Shown: positions 1-10,762 of the stretch, in pieces
Position numbering within the stretch: position 1 is the first letter of the stretch
Layout: each line of letters starts with the position of its first letter
Assembly (NCBI GenBank): GCA_018466975.1
Contig: CM031561.1
Span: 3,472,001 to 3,536,000, forward strand
Source of the DNA: Sparassis latifolia
Lineage: Eukaryota > Basidiomycota > Agaricomycetes > Polyporales > Sparassidaceae
DNA: 64,000 nt
Reading direction: 5' to 3'
Notes under the pieces: model-generated
The model's database searches: none
What the model was told of the DNA's origin: nothing
Seen by the model: the letters and a program-made list of their open reading frames with translations, nothing else
Program-made: the position numbers and the translations under genes

Positions 1-954
1 AAAATGGGAACGCGCAGAATAATTGTTGCTCTGGGTACTTGAGCTGCGAAGAGCGTCAGCTGACGCCCGTCACCATGCAGCATCACCCGCAGATCAACAA
101 ATCGCTCAACACATATCTCGTCACAGATAGCGGTATTTGTTCAAGGTGCACCAGACGGGAGGGTGCTTTGTGCAGCAGTGCTAGAAGCAAGACGAAAGGA
201 AACGCCCGACGTCGCAGCATTAACTCATGACAATGCGCCAGCAGTCTGGTGGCTCACAGAATTCAATGCATTAATATCGCAGATCGTCCGGGAGTAATGC
301 GGGGCAACCCAGTGACGTCGAGTCGTGAGCTGGGCTATACCGGGCATAGTGTTCGTACACCTGGAGGGTCGCAAATAGCCTATTGGCGCACATGCCACAA
401 CAGAAGTATTCGGCAAGGCGAGACAAGAAGAGCGTCGAGCATATGCATTCGCCTTAGGGGATAAAGCGCTGTTAGGATAAATGCACTATTCGACGAAGAA
501 AGCTCTTCTCAAGTAAACAGCCGCAAACGTTAAACAATGCCGTTGTCGCAGAGAATAGACCACGCCTTGCCCAATAAGGCATCTTCAGAGCCAAGTGGAA
601 GTCGGAACGATAATGCAGGGACGCAGAAGCTAGAAGTAAGCGGGCAATGATTCGCAGTGCCTGAAGCAGCTGCATGTGACGCCGCTCGAAGTCATCGGTG
701 GATGCCTATGTACGTGATGATGGATGAGGATGAGTGGTTATCATGGAAGTCGCGTCACCTCGTGCCCGCCTGGACGATAATTGAGGCGAAACCATACGGG
801 CAAGACTGGAATGCTGGAGCGGTGCGGTATCTGGCAACGCCCGAGACACTTACAGCAAGCCGGGGGGTTAGGCTATGACAAATGCTCGCATTCCTTGTTC
901 GTGGTCTACAAAAAGATCATACAGTGCAAGACAGTAATACAGATAAGACAGAAA
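1..954. other. no supported gene
   Basis: Only short ORFs under 80 codons occur on either strand. None shows a recognisable motif or a convincing splice chain. The right edge is the 3' flank of the minus-strand RING-finger gene. Confidence 0.5.
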
Positions 955-3086
955 TCACGTATTCACCACATCCATCTTCAGCAGTACAGCTTTCTCGCAT
1001 ACAGGACATCGGAGGTTCTCTGCAAGCTCCTGAATGATGCACCTGTGCATGTCATGGGATCAGTCCGGACGAGCAAAAATACTGGAACACTCGCACCTCT
1101 TGCAGAATATATGGCCACACATCGTGGAAGTCGGCTCTTCGCATGCAGCTTTTCCACATATTCTGCAATGCCAAGATGGGCCGACAGTGTAGTCACCTGC
1201 CTTACGTTGTGCAACGCTGTCGTTGATCGGGACTAGAGAAAGACAAGTATGAACAGGCATAATGCACGCTCGTGGACAAGTAAGACTCACCTCCCCCGCT
1301 ATAAGCTGGCGAGAGGGGTGGACGAATTATGATCGGGCGTAGACCAGGATCACTGTCCCAAGACGAAGATCGAGTAGAGGCACAGCCTTCAGAGGGTTGC
1401 ACTAGTACATCCGCAACCATATATTCAGAAGAGTTTTCATTGGAATGTGCACTCGGAGACCGAAGTCGGGGAAGCACTTGGAGAGGTTCTACACGAGTTA
1501 ACACCCCGGCCACGACAAATCATTAGCCACCAAGGACATCGTCCACGTAAAAAATCGAGAAAAAGAGGGGACGTACCAACTGGATCTCTGACACAGCGTA
1601 TCGGGCTGGCGCTGAACACGAAACTCGTCGGTACGATAGCATGGCATTGCATGAAAAAGCTCATTACCGTGCGCACGTCAATCCTACGCAGTCCGGTTCC
1701 ACAGCACCCCATTGTGGTTGCCTTCCACGGGTACGCTGGAACGCTGGTGGCGACGTGAAAGAATTTGTGTTTGTCGAAGTAGAGAATGGCGGCGATCGCC
1801 TTCCAGGTACGGTGCAATAGGTTGGCAGTGGCGTACCCACACTGCCAGTGAGCTCGCGAGAGGAGGAATATGAATTATTTGATCATCGCGAAACCAGCAT
1901 GACGGTGATCTGTTGCAACATGTTCTTCGCGCGAATATGATCGAAGGGCTCTTGCTCCTGCACCCACTCCTGCTCCTGTGCCCCACTGTTGACGCTGTTT
2001 GCGCAACGATGATGGGCGAGATGCTGCGCCTCGTCAGTGAGTTTGCGTCACACTCGGACGACGGCTCCTCGAGGAGCTAGAGTCCGAACTGGGGGATTGG
2101 GAGACAAAGCGGTGCAGGAGAATCGTCCAAGGACGACTGAGGAGATGGCGAGATACTGAAGGAGCTCATTGACTGTGCAACCGGGGAAATCGGGCAGGAA
2201 TGCACGGATGACGCCCACTTTCCCGGAACCGGCGCATGAATTGCGCCTTCGTCCCTGCTTTCTCGAGATAGGGGAGTATGGGTGGAGATGTAGTGCTGTG
2301 CATGCGTTGTCAGCGCCAGGCCAACTCTCAACGGGCGTCATACCGACCTCGAGAAGCCTCTTGTGGTCAAGAGGTCCGACATTGCATAGCATACAAGACG
2401 GATGGTCTGTAGATTCCTGGAAGTGTTGTTCCAGTAGTTTGGCCGACCCAAACTGCTGGCTGCAGGCATCGCATCGCAGCTTCGGGTGAACGGCGGCGCT
2501 GTGCTGAACGGCAATGCAATTGTGAGGCAGAGATGACGACTCGCGGAAGACGCGCACCTCGTTGAGGAAGCTGGTGGCTAGAAATACAATACCGCAAAGA
2601 GTACATGCCGGCAATGACTTGTGCTCAGACTTGTCTTCCCACTTCTCGTTGGCATCATTGTTGGAGTTGCAGCGATTTTGCGGATGTGCTGTGGTGAAGT
2701 GCTATGATACTACGTGAAGCGATACAGTAGAAAGCACCAATGTTGTTACATACATGGATGGAATCCGAAGCGTAGTGGGCGCAGCTGCATGAAAAAGTAC
2801 TAAGTTAGGCGAGTGAACGTAAGAATGCGATCGATTGTACTTGTGACAAGCGTAAATCGAAGGTGTTTGGCTTGTTCTGCACTGCTGAAACCGTGAGTAA
2901 GGATTAGCGCCGGTGGTCGTAACAGATACGTACCGCACGAGCTGCTTCCTCGCGGCTCAACCCACACCTGTCACAGATCAGACGATGTTCATGGAGATTA
3001 TCGCGAGAACTCTGGTCGTAGGTCGGTTGCAGGGGACGGACGGAGGAACATATCTGACAGTACCAGGACTCCGAGGACAGATGCAT
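955..3086 (-). CDS. C2H2 and RING zinc-finger protein (multi-exon)
   Basis: The C-terminal part is clear. The exon ending at 1097 carries the first half of a RING finger (HCRIC, then CGHIFCKR). A 54-nt GT-AG intron (1096-1043) is followed by an exon with CIIQEL and the last Cys pair CPVC, stopping at 955-957. Upstream exons at 2048-2614 hold a C2H2-like unit (CDAC, HFQESTDH, CMLC), and 2904-3086 holds another Cys/His-rich stretch (CQIC, CDRCG). The middle (about 1200-2000) is Ser/Pro-rich and its exons are unresolved. The layout matches the plus-strand gene at 25.3-27.6 kb, so the two are paralogs. C2H2 fingers usually bind nucleic acid or protein, and a C-terminal RING suggests E3 ubiquitin ligase activity; both roles are inferred from family. 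The chosen start (3086) and the middle exons are uncertain. Confidence 0.55.
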
Positions 3087-3966
3087 GGCTTAGACCAAAG
3101 TAGGGGAGACTGCAGAGCCTCGCAAGATATATAGGGTAAAGAAGGCGCCTAGAAGTATGAAAAAGTAATGAAGTCGCCCCACGATAGTCCACTTAAAAGC
3201 TCTGCGTGATGCAACGGCCGCCTGGGCGCCAATACTCCTAGGAAACATTGTACAAATAATCGGCGTGGGAGCCTTTAGCAAGTTCAGGAGGTACACTTGA
3301 GCAATGCAAAGTCTTGACGACACCGACGAACAATCAGATCACCAAAGCGACGCACCCACCATCAAGAAACAATGATTCGGACGATGAACGACGTACCTTG
3401 GAGCTAGGTTCCCCCGTATCTAAGGCTTGTCCGTGTATTCCACATAGCGCCCATGCGGTGCAAAGAATGGCATTCCGTGCGATTTCCCGATAATGGAGAG
3501 CAAGAATACGGCTTAAGCGTTCCAGATTGGAAGTATTCTACCGTACCTGAGGCCTCTAGGCCGCGATCTGTTCCGAATGATTATGTCGACTTGACAGAAC
3601 CAACGCCGAGTAAGCGCCAAAAACAGAAGTGAGAATTATGTTACTGAGGAAAACCGAGTGATGGTTTTGTCAGCTGCAACACCACTGAGTAGCCCAGCAA
3701 GTTGCGAAAACGGCAAGACCGCTGAACAGCTGAGAGAAGGTTGTGCTAGCTACAAGACGCTGAGTAGTATATGCCTGGTGCTGTGCCAGTGCTCCGGACA
3801 TATATGCCTTACTGAGTATCACTCACCTGCGCCACGATGGTCAACCGGAATGAAACGCCCCAGAGGTTCCCTTGCAGTAATTCAAACAGAGTTCTTCTAC
3901 ATTGCTGTCCTGGTTACAGTGCAGTGTAGAATCACCATGTCGCGCTTGATTGCCATAAACATTCTG
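3087..3966. other. intergenic, nothing recognised
   Basis: This lies between the C2H2/RING gene and the 3' end of the adenosine deaminase gene. ORFs on the plus strand from 3658 run antisense into the deaminase exons and look like shadows. No repeat or RNA gene was seen. Confidence 0.5.
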
Positions 3967-6271
3967 TCAATTCTTCAGCTGGCCTCGAATCGTCTCCTCC
4001 CGTACCACCCATTCGAGGAACTTCGTCCACTGCTTCTCCCACAGATCGAGTGCACGTTGCTTTTCTTCCTGACCCATGGCAGCATGCTACGGCGCACAAC
4101 TGTTATTAATACGAGGCGACCGGACAAACAAACGACGTTCGCTCACCTTAAGGCTGTCCCGAGCAAATTCGCCCATCGTGATCAGTCCAGTGACTTCGCT
4201 TGCTACGAGGACCTGATGAAATTGGCTTGAACCTCGGAAAGAGGCTGACAAGTAAAAGGTACGAACCTGGAAGAAGTCAAAGGATAGACCCATGTTACCG
4301 AACACTGCGGGGTCGTCCGAGCACAGTGCTACAGAGACACCTTGGTTCACCAAGATAGGGAGGGGATGCATCGGCATCGACGACGTCAAACGCTACTCCA
4401 AAGCCTAGTTAGCCGGCTTGACTTTTAAGGCAGAACGAAGCTGCGACTTACAAGTATCTCGTTGCTGGTGTTATCATGGTTTGTCAGCAATCATATTAAA
4501 TCAGAGAACTATGCCATACGAGATGGGGCACATTTCCACGGCGATGTCCTTCTCCTTGCAGATTTCAATGAGTTTTGGATGTTTAGCCAGGGAGAACCTA
4601 GGTGACATCAACGAACCAACAAAGTTGTCACCAAGTATCTGCTGAGTATGATAGCTTACCCATGACCGATGCGTTTGGTGCCAAGGAGGATAGCATCATA
4701 GAGGTTCATATCCGCTGGGGTACCGTCACCAAGCGTCTCTCCTGCGTGGAAAATGAAGGGAATATCAAGGCCAAGCTCTTTCTGCCTTTCTACGAACTTC
4801 GTGAGCGGAACGATGTAGTCAATGAGGGGTTTCAAGGAATCTTCGTGTCCGACGAGATCGAAGCCTAGCAAATGCGTTTGATGAGAGGTCAGTGGAAGCC
4901 GATAAGCGTGGAAACATACCTGCAATAAGGTGGGGAAATTCTTGCTTGAGGGAGAGACAGTCTTCCAGATACCATTCGAGTTCTTCTGAGGTTATGTGTC
5001 GCAATGTGACATAGATGATCTTCCCATTTGAAAGGGTTAGGACAGAAAAACAAATTCGGAACACAACCGTATTACCTTCGAGCCAACGAACTCATCCTCG
5101 CGCCCTTGACGTTTCAATTCATCCTTAACTTCGTTCAGAACTCGGTCGTATATGATAAGCCATTCTCGATGTGGCACGTCCTCTTTTCCATCTGCACCAA
5201 TCATGCATCTGCTAAACTTCATCAGGATGCATGCGAACACGAACTGAAAGTTATCTCACTTATGCCAGAAATTAACGCGTGCTTCCATGTATGAAATACC
5301 ATCTTCGATGGAGGACAGGAAGAATTGCCGAATGTACTCGGTCCAAACGGGCACGAAATGAATGAGGCCCTTTGACACGTTTCATCAGCTCTTTTCTGTT
5401 AAATGGAGGAACAAATGACTTCTCACAGACGAAGTAACGAAGGTGCTTGTGAACTTCGCCCATATCTAATGCCAGAAGGGTGAGCTTCCGCTACAACAAG
5501 ACCGATAATGCCGAACCTTCTGTGTGGTGTTGTGTGTGACGTAGGCTTCCGAAGGATTGATCATCAAGGCGCCGACGACCCATTCGTCGAATCCTTCAGG
5601 GCCCCCGAGACTCGCGTCGAAATTCTCTCTAGCCTTCTGGATCGGCACCCATTCACCTGGAGTGTACGCCTCATCCGTCAAACTGGTGAAGCTGGTGAAA
5701 TTGGCTTGCGAGAGGCCTTTGAATTCCGGCAGTGTGCCCTTGACAGTGCTGGCGGTGACACGCTTAGACGCGCGAACGTGCATGGCGGACTGTGTAAGTG
5801 CAATCGTGAGCAAAACGCGGGCATTGACGGTGGCATCGAGGTGTGCATGCAAGAGCGCGCCCTTGGGCATCTAGTAGTCGGGTGAATATCTGACGTCTGC
5901 TGCTGCTGAAGTCATTCACCTTGTTCAAAACTCTGAATAGTTTCGTCTGAATAATGGTATTTCGCGCTGACAATAGACATAACAATTCAGCACGAACCGG
6001 GATCGCAATGGGATAGATATCCCGAGGCTGCACCTGTCAAGAACTCCATACCCGGAAACACATTTGCAGATGTATCCTCTGGAGAATACTCGAATATGCT
6101 CTTGCTCTCGAACGCCCATACAGACTTGGCTTCAGCAGTGCGAATGCTACGCACAACAGCGTCCGCTCTCTGCTCGAGATCTGTCAGGCTCGCTCTGTTA
6201 AGAGGAGAATCCACTCGTTGTGCTCTGTCTGCATGTATGAGCTGCTTGCGACGCTCCAGATATTCCTCCAT
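3967..6271 (-). CDS. adenosine deaminase, ADGF/ADA2 (CECR1)-like
   Basis: This predicted enzyme deaminates adenosine to inosine. Spliced exons read through the whole metal-dependent deaminase barrel in order: HAHLDA near 5850 (metal-binding HxH), WTEYIRQFF near 5330, the catalytic HAGE motif near 4740, the zinc-ligand region RIGHG near 4660, KHPKLIEICKEKDIAVEMCP near 4560, and the active-site SDDPAVFG near 4310. The last exon ends in EETIRGQLKN and the stop at 3967-3969. At least seven short GT-AG introns are present; one, 57 nt, separates VTSS from GLIHFVPVW. The order and spacing fit ADGF/ADA2-type enzymes rather than classical short ADA. The N terminus (ATG at 6271) shows no obvious signal peptide, so an intracellular enzyme is inferred. 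No frameshift or premature stop was found. Confidence 0.88.
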
Positions 6272-6912
6272 CCTGGCCTAGCAACACGACGGTCTAACAA
6301 AAGACTCCTTGAATCACATCACGGCGTCTAAATGATTCTGCTTCGATAATCAGCGCAGCTTCAAACCATTGGGAATCTTGGGCATCCAGGCTGTGAGTCT
6401 TGAGAGCTACCGTGAAATTTTGACGACACTGACACTTCAAATTTACGGAGAATCAAAGTTCAGACCAAGTGTTGCACTGAAAATTGCGGCAAGGGAGGCG
6501 GCCCGCCACTGGCAGGCGCGTGAGCGCTTCATGAGCGCTTAATGTATCTGTCCACGCGACAGCCACAACACACTCACAAGACCCCCCCGGTCTTCAATCA
6601 TGTTGTGCACATGTGCAAGCGCCACTTTGCAACAGGTCGATCGAAATCCCTGCCCAGGAATTCAAGATCTACCGCGGATTTGTTTTGAAGGCGCAACAGT
6701 ACACTGAGGGGTGCTGACGAAAGGGCGCCGCCATTCAAACATGTATTCAGGTATAAGCCAAATGTGGTAGATCCTACTGTACTCGATCGTAGCGGCGCGA
6801 GCGCCATTCCCCGACTCCGACGGGGTGCTCACAGTTTTTGTATGAGCAAGGGTGTGTGATTGATACGTATAGTACAAGTAGGCATTTGTGATAGTTACAG
6901 TAATGGAAAAAA
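6272..6912. other. intergenic, nothing recognised
   Basis: This is the shared region between the 5' end of the deaminase gene and the 3' end of the small gene at 6913. No motif-bearing ORF was seen. Confidence 0.5.
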
Positions 6913-7418
6913 CTAGACGAGCAAGACATCATCATCGTCACTGTCATCCGAGTGGCATTGGTCAGGCTCGGAATTCAGTCGGAAGACTCCGAGGAGGGGC
7001 ATGGGCTTGTCCTCGAGGAAGCCGCGGGGCATCGATCCCGGATTGGTGAGAAGGACGATGGATTGGATGTTGAGGGAGATAGTGGTGTTGGCATTTTCGT
7101 CGTCGAGTTCAGGGTGGCTCTTGATGTACTTCCCAAGAGTGAAGAGCAGGAGGACAGCAGACTCTGTGGAGAGATCGTCGTGGATTTTGGGAAGCATCGA
7201 TATGGACCGCATAGAGAACTTGAAGGGCTTACACCCATCGAAAGTCGGCACTGCAGGAGGAGTGAATTAGGGCGCATGCGAGAGAAGGTTGGGGGCGATC
7301 TTACCATCTCGATCAGCGGGCAGCACAGGGGGTGGACCTGCAGGGTGCGTTAGCGAACATTTTGTAGTGCGAGACGTCACGTACCGCATTGTGTGTTCAC
7401 CGGAGTGGCAGGAGCCAT
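6913..7418 (-). CDS. small hypothetical protein with acidic C terminus
   Basis: Three exons splice cleanly. ATG at 7416-7418 opens a short exon (MAPATPVNTQ), an intron with a GTACGT donor follows, then a short Pro-rich exon (PPPVLPADRD). A second GT-AG intron (about 7304-7253) leads to the long exon beginning VPTFDGCKPF, which runs to the stop at 6913-6915. The product is about 135 residues. The tail is a run of Asp and Ser (HSDDSDDDD). I do not recognise the family. The start codon lies only 27 bp from the end of the inverted-repeat element, so the native promoter has probably been displaced or replaced. Confidence 0.6.
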
Positions 7419-7444
7419 GCCGCGGATCTTGGTTGGCAGTGATG

Positions 7445-7857
7445 TCAGTTATGAAAGATAATCTTTTCTATCAATAAGTAGCAAATTTTCATGAGAATTG
7501 CTACTTTTAAGTAGACTTATCTGTAGGTGCATAGATTAATTTAGGATAATCTTAATATAATCTTCCAGATAATCTGAGGATAATCTTCTGGATAATCTGA
7601 GAATAATCTGAAGATTAGCAATAAAATACAATTTTAACTTTGACACTAGCCAGGATTGAACCCTGAACCTTAGGTTGATTTTATAGAATATAATTCCAAG
7701 TGACACTTTAGACCACTTGACCATTAGGCCATACATCACAACTATCTTATATTAAATTAGACATCTTTTTCTTGAAAAAGACTTAGCCAAATTCTGTCTA
7801 TTAGAAAAGAGTAAGTAAAAGACACTTGACTTTTATCATAGATAGACAAGACTTATA
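7445..7857 (+). repeat. left terminal inverted repeat
   Basis: This is the inverted partner of 8206-8617, differing at only a few positions and small indels. It contains runs of the motif GATAATCT/AGATTATC and the tRNA-like segment in reverse orientation. Confidence 0.85.
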
Positions 7858-8205
7858 AAAAAACATTACTCTGAGTCTTATAGTCTTTTCTAATGCTTGC
7901 AGCCTTCATATAATGTACAATATGTAATTAATAGAATATATGTTTCTACAGTTACTTCAGCAAAACAGAACTTTGCTATACAATTAGAAGATAGCTATAA
8001 AGATCTTGTATATATAAGTGCTCAGTCTATAATATAATAGACTCTAGAGTATAAGCCTAAAATGAACAAATAAAATACTGTCTCTCAATAACTTGTTATA
8101 TATTATAGATGACTATATTAAGATACTCTATAGTACTGCATGATAGTTTACAAAAACTGTAAGCTGTAGAACAAGACTATATTAAGATGCAGAGTACTGT
8201 TTGTC

Positions 8206-8617
8206 TATAAGTCTTGTCTATCTATGATAAAAGTCAAGTGTCTTTTACTTACTCTTTTCTAATAAACAGAATTTGGCTAAGTCTTTTTCAAAAAAAGATG
8301 TCTAATTTAATATAAGATAGTTGTGATGTATGGCCTAATGGTCAAGTGGTCTAAAGTGTCACTTGGAATTATATTTTATAAAATCAACCTAAGGTCCAGA
8401 GTTCAATCCTGGCTAGTGTCAAAGTTAAAATTGTATTTTATTGCTAATCTTCAGATTATTCTCAGATTATCCAGAAGATTATCCTCAGATTATCTGAAAG
8501 ATTATATTACGATTATCCTGAGTTAATCTATGCACCTACAAATAAGTCTACTTAAAAGTAGCAATTCTTATGAAAATTTGCTACTTATTGATAGAAAAGA
8601 TTATCTTTCATAACTGA
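8206..8617 (-). repeat. right terminal inverted repeat
   Basis: This is the inverted partner of 7445-7857. High identity between the arms suggests recent insertion or gene conversion between them. Confidence 0.85.
8325..8422 (+). other. tRNA-like segment inside the inverted repeat (mirrored near 7640-7740)
   Basis: The segment carries an A-box-like TGGCCTAATGGTCAAGTGG and, about 55 bases later, a B-box-like GAGTTCAATCC. This order and spacing fit a class II (Leu/Ser-type) tRNA with a long variable arm. An acceptor-like pairing TGATGTA / AGTGTCA is possible only with wobbles and one mismatch, and the T-stem is imperfect. I therefore call it tRNA-derived rather than a working tRNA gene. It could supply an internal pol III promoter. 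Confidence 0.4.
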
Positions 8618-8704
8618 CAAAGATGTGGTTGGAGTGTTTGAGGTGCCGGTGGTCAGCCTTGTCGAGAAGGAGAGGCCGGCATGGAATGACGGAAAGACGA
8701 GTGT

Positions 8705-9581
8705 TTATCTGTTGAGAATGGCACCCAGAACGACGGCCGCACGTGGCCAGGTGAGTGCTGATGGTGCAACGCAGAGTTGATGGCTATGACCACTGGGACT
8801 GATCAGGTCGCTGTGGGTAACGGAGCCAATGACAGAGAAGAGCGTGAAATGGGTACTCGTCTTGAGCTGAAGGTAGTCGGAGGCTCCAATGGTGACAAAG
8901 TGGAGTGCTGTGGGGTCTGCGGTCACAAGATTGATGATGTCGTGTGCAGTGGTGATCGAGACGTGGTCCAGACGTCTTTGGGGTCGATTAGTAGTATGGC
9001 AGAAAAAGCAAGGGCAAATGGACATACTCGGCGATGTTCGAAGGGAATGCCCTCTTGAGATACATGGGTTGCACGAGGACAAACACGTTGTTCATGGCAC
9101 GTGTCACAGCGAGCGTTTCTCTGCAAGAAGGTGTCAGTGTGGGTCATGGTGGATAATTGCCAAAGGGCGTGCCTGAGTTTTGACAGTGACTGAAGCACTT
9201 CAGTTCTTGTATATATGGCGTGATTAGCGGAAGTGTCTGTTGAGTGTCGGAAGGTGACTTACGGTGTCCTGGTTTTCTCGACGCGCTTTCCTTTGTTGCG
9301 GTAGAGCTTACCGGGAGTCTCGTCGGATCGGTGACTGGCGAGAGCATCATCTGCGGGAGTATCGGATGCGGTGGAGTTGGTGTGTGCTGTTAGCGAGAAG
9401 CTGCAAAGAACTGCATGTTGGCCAGTATATGGCAGTGAGTGGGTATGAAGACTTACATGTCGTCGCTGTCTTCGGGCTTCTGCCTTTTTGCGGGTGAAGG
9501 CACTGGCGTGGACGGCGATGGATGCCTCGTCTTGCATTTGCTGCCAGTGGTGGCTGCAGGAGCATCAGTGATGGAGGCCAT
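8705..9581 (-). CDS. hypothetical protein, basic N terminus
   Basis: ATG at 9579-9581 begins an exon rich in Ala, Ser, Pro and Lys (MASITDAPAATTGSKC) that ends at a GTAAGT donor after PEDSDD. The next exon (to about 9259) contains KLYRNKGKRVEKTRTP and again ends at GTAAGT. Further downstream are stretches that read as coding in two frames, including NNVFVLVQPMYLKRAFPSN near 9050 and HFVTIGASDYLQLKTSTHF near 8850, before a stop at 8705. The join between these last parts is not resolved. I do not recognise a family. It is divergent from the gene at 10763, with a repeat-filled shared upstream region. Confidence 0.4.
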
Positions 9582-9599
9582 GGTGGCGATTGCAAGAGG

Positions 9600-10600
9600 A
9601 AATCGGGCGAGGTGGGAGTTGTTCGTGGTGCGACTGTTGGGGCATGCCAGTTGGCATTTGCCGTCTGGGCGCAGTCCCGAAACGGGGGCAAGAGTGTCGA
9701 GGAAATTGCACGCGCTGCACAGGTGCACTTTGCGAGAGGCCAGGTGTGGCCTTGGCATTCGAATGGGAGGTCCACACAGTGGTCGACCTGGGTGTGGTCG
9801 CGAAGTGTGGGCAAGATGGTCGAGGTGGTGACGCGTGCGGCGGGGGTGCGTGTTTTGCGGTGGGCCAGGCGCGGTATTGGCGTTCAAACAGTAGGTCCGC
9901 ATGGTGGTCAAGGTGGCGAGTGTAGGTGGTGAAGGGCATTGGCAGTCGAGGTGCTGTGGAGAGGGGCCGCGAACGCATGCCGAATTGCGCGCACAGTGAG
10001 GGCGCGTGTTTCGGTCGGGCGAGGCATCGTGTTGGGACTGCTGGATGTCAGCAAAGTGTAAGCAAAATAGCGAAGAAAAATATGCACCGAGTGGGTGCAC
10101 GTGTTTTGCGAGAAGCTCGGCGCAGGATTGGTGTTGGCAAGCTGGGAGGTCCGCATGGTGGTCAAGCCACGCGCGGTCGTGAAACTTGAGCCAGAGGGGG
10201 GACGAAGCTGCGCGCGCAGGCGGGGCGCGTGTTTTGCGGTCGGCCAGGCACGGTATTGACATTCCAACGGCAGGTTCGCATGGTGGTCGCATTGGCGAGA
10301 ATGCAGGTGGTGGAGGCCATCCGCGGTCGAGGTGCTGTGGAGAGCGGTCGTGAACGCGCGCCCAGTGGGGACGCACGTTTGGGTCGGGCGAGGTTCTGTG
10401 TTGGTATTGCTGCACATCGCGGCCGAGTTGGCGATGGTGGCGGAGAACGTTGGTGACCGTCCGTGTCAGTGGTGGAGATGTGGCTAGAGCGGTCATGAAC
10501 GTGCACCAAATTTGACATGCAGCAGTGGCACGTGTTTGCAATGAGCTGGGCGTGACGGTAAGATTTGAATCTGACGCGCGAACGGTTTGTCGTGCGGGGG
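9600..10600. repeat. GC-rich degenerate tandem repeats
   Basis: A unit containing GCGTGTTTTGCGGTNGGCCAGGC recurs in diverged form near 9723, 9846, 10002, 10094, 10224, 10371 and 10525. It is often followed about 45 bases later by GGTCCGCATGGTGGTC (9770, 9892, 10144, 10271) and preceded by GTGGAGAGNGGTCGTGAACGC. Spacings vary from about 90 to 155 bp, mostly 123-154. Long ORFs across it (for example minus strand 9453-10607) owe their length to GC-rich repetition and are not supported as genes. Confidence 0.75.
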
Positions 10601-10762
10601 CGAGCATCGGTCATTGTGGATGGCTACTTACCTCCACAGGTGTGTTCGTTCTTGCTCATTGATCATGTCTTGCTGGCAATTGACACTGGTGTATAAAGTT
10701 CAGTAAAAATCTTGCTGCTTTCGATCAAAATGAATTTGGAGGCTCACCTGAGTTCCGACACG

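Larger units (their letters stand above)
7445..8617. mobile_element. AT-rich element with 413-bp terminal inverted repeats, no coding capacity
   Basis: The first and last roughly 413 bases (7445-7857 and 8206-8617) are near-identical inverted copies separated by about 348 bp of AT-rich sequence. The outer tips read TCAGTTATGAAAG inward from both ends. Flanking octamers CAGTGATG (left) and CAAAGATG (right) agree at six of eight positions and could be a decayed 8-bp target duplication. If the tip is extended by two bases there is no duplication, so the boundary is not certain. No transposase ORF is present; the two 67-codon ORFs inside are mirror images created by the repeat. It looks like a non-autonomous foldback or long-TIR DNA transposon. 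hAT or Mutator relatives are possible but not shown. Confidence 0.8.

Noticed and set aside
3658..4230. 190-codon plus-strand ORF
   Set aside because: It runs antisense to the last exons of the adenosine deaminase gene, which has clear motifs on the minus strand.
7536..8526. Two near-identical 67-codon ORFs on opposite strands inside the inverted-repeat element
   Set aside because: They are mirror images produced by the inverted repeats and overlap the tRNA-like segment. No codon or motif evidence supports a protein.
9467..10580. CRISPR-like array
   Set aside because: The spacing and sequence of the repeats are too variable, units exceed 90 bp, there are no spacers of constant length, and the organism is a eukaryote.
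9453..10607. 384-codon minus-strand ORF
   Set aside because: Its length comes from the GC-rich tandem repeats. Only its last 43 codons correspond to a plausible first exon (ATG at 9581).
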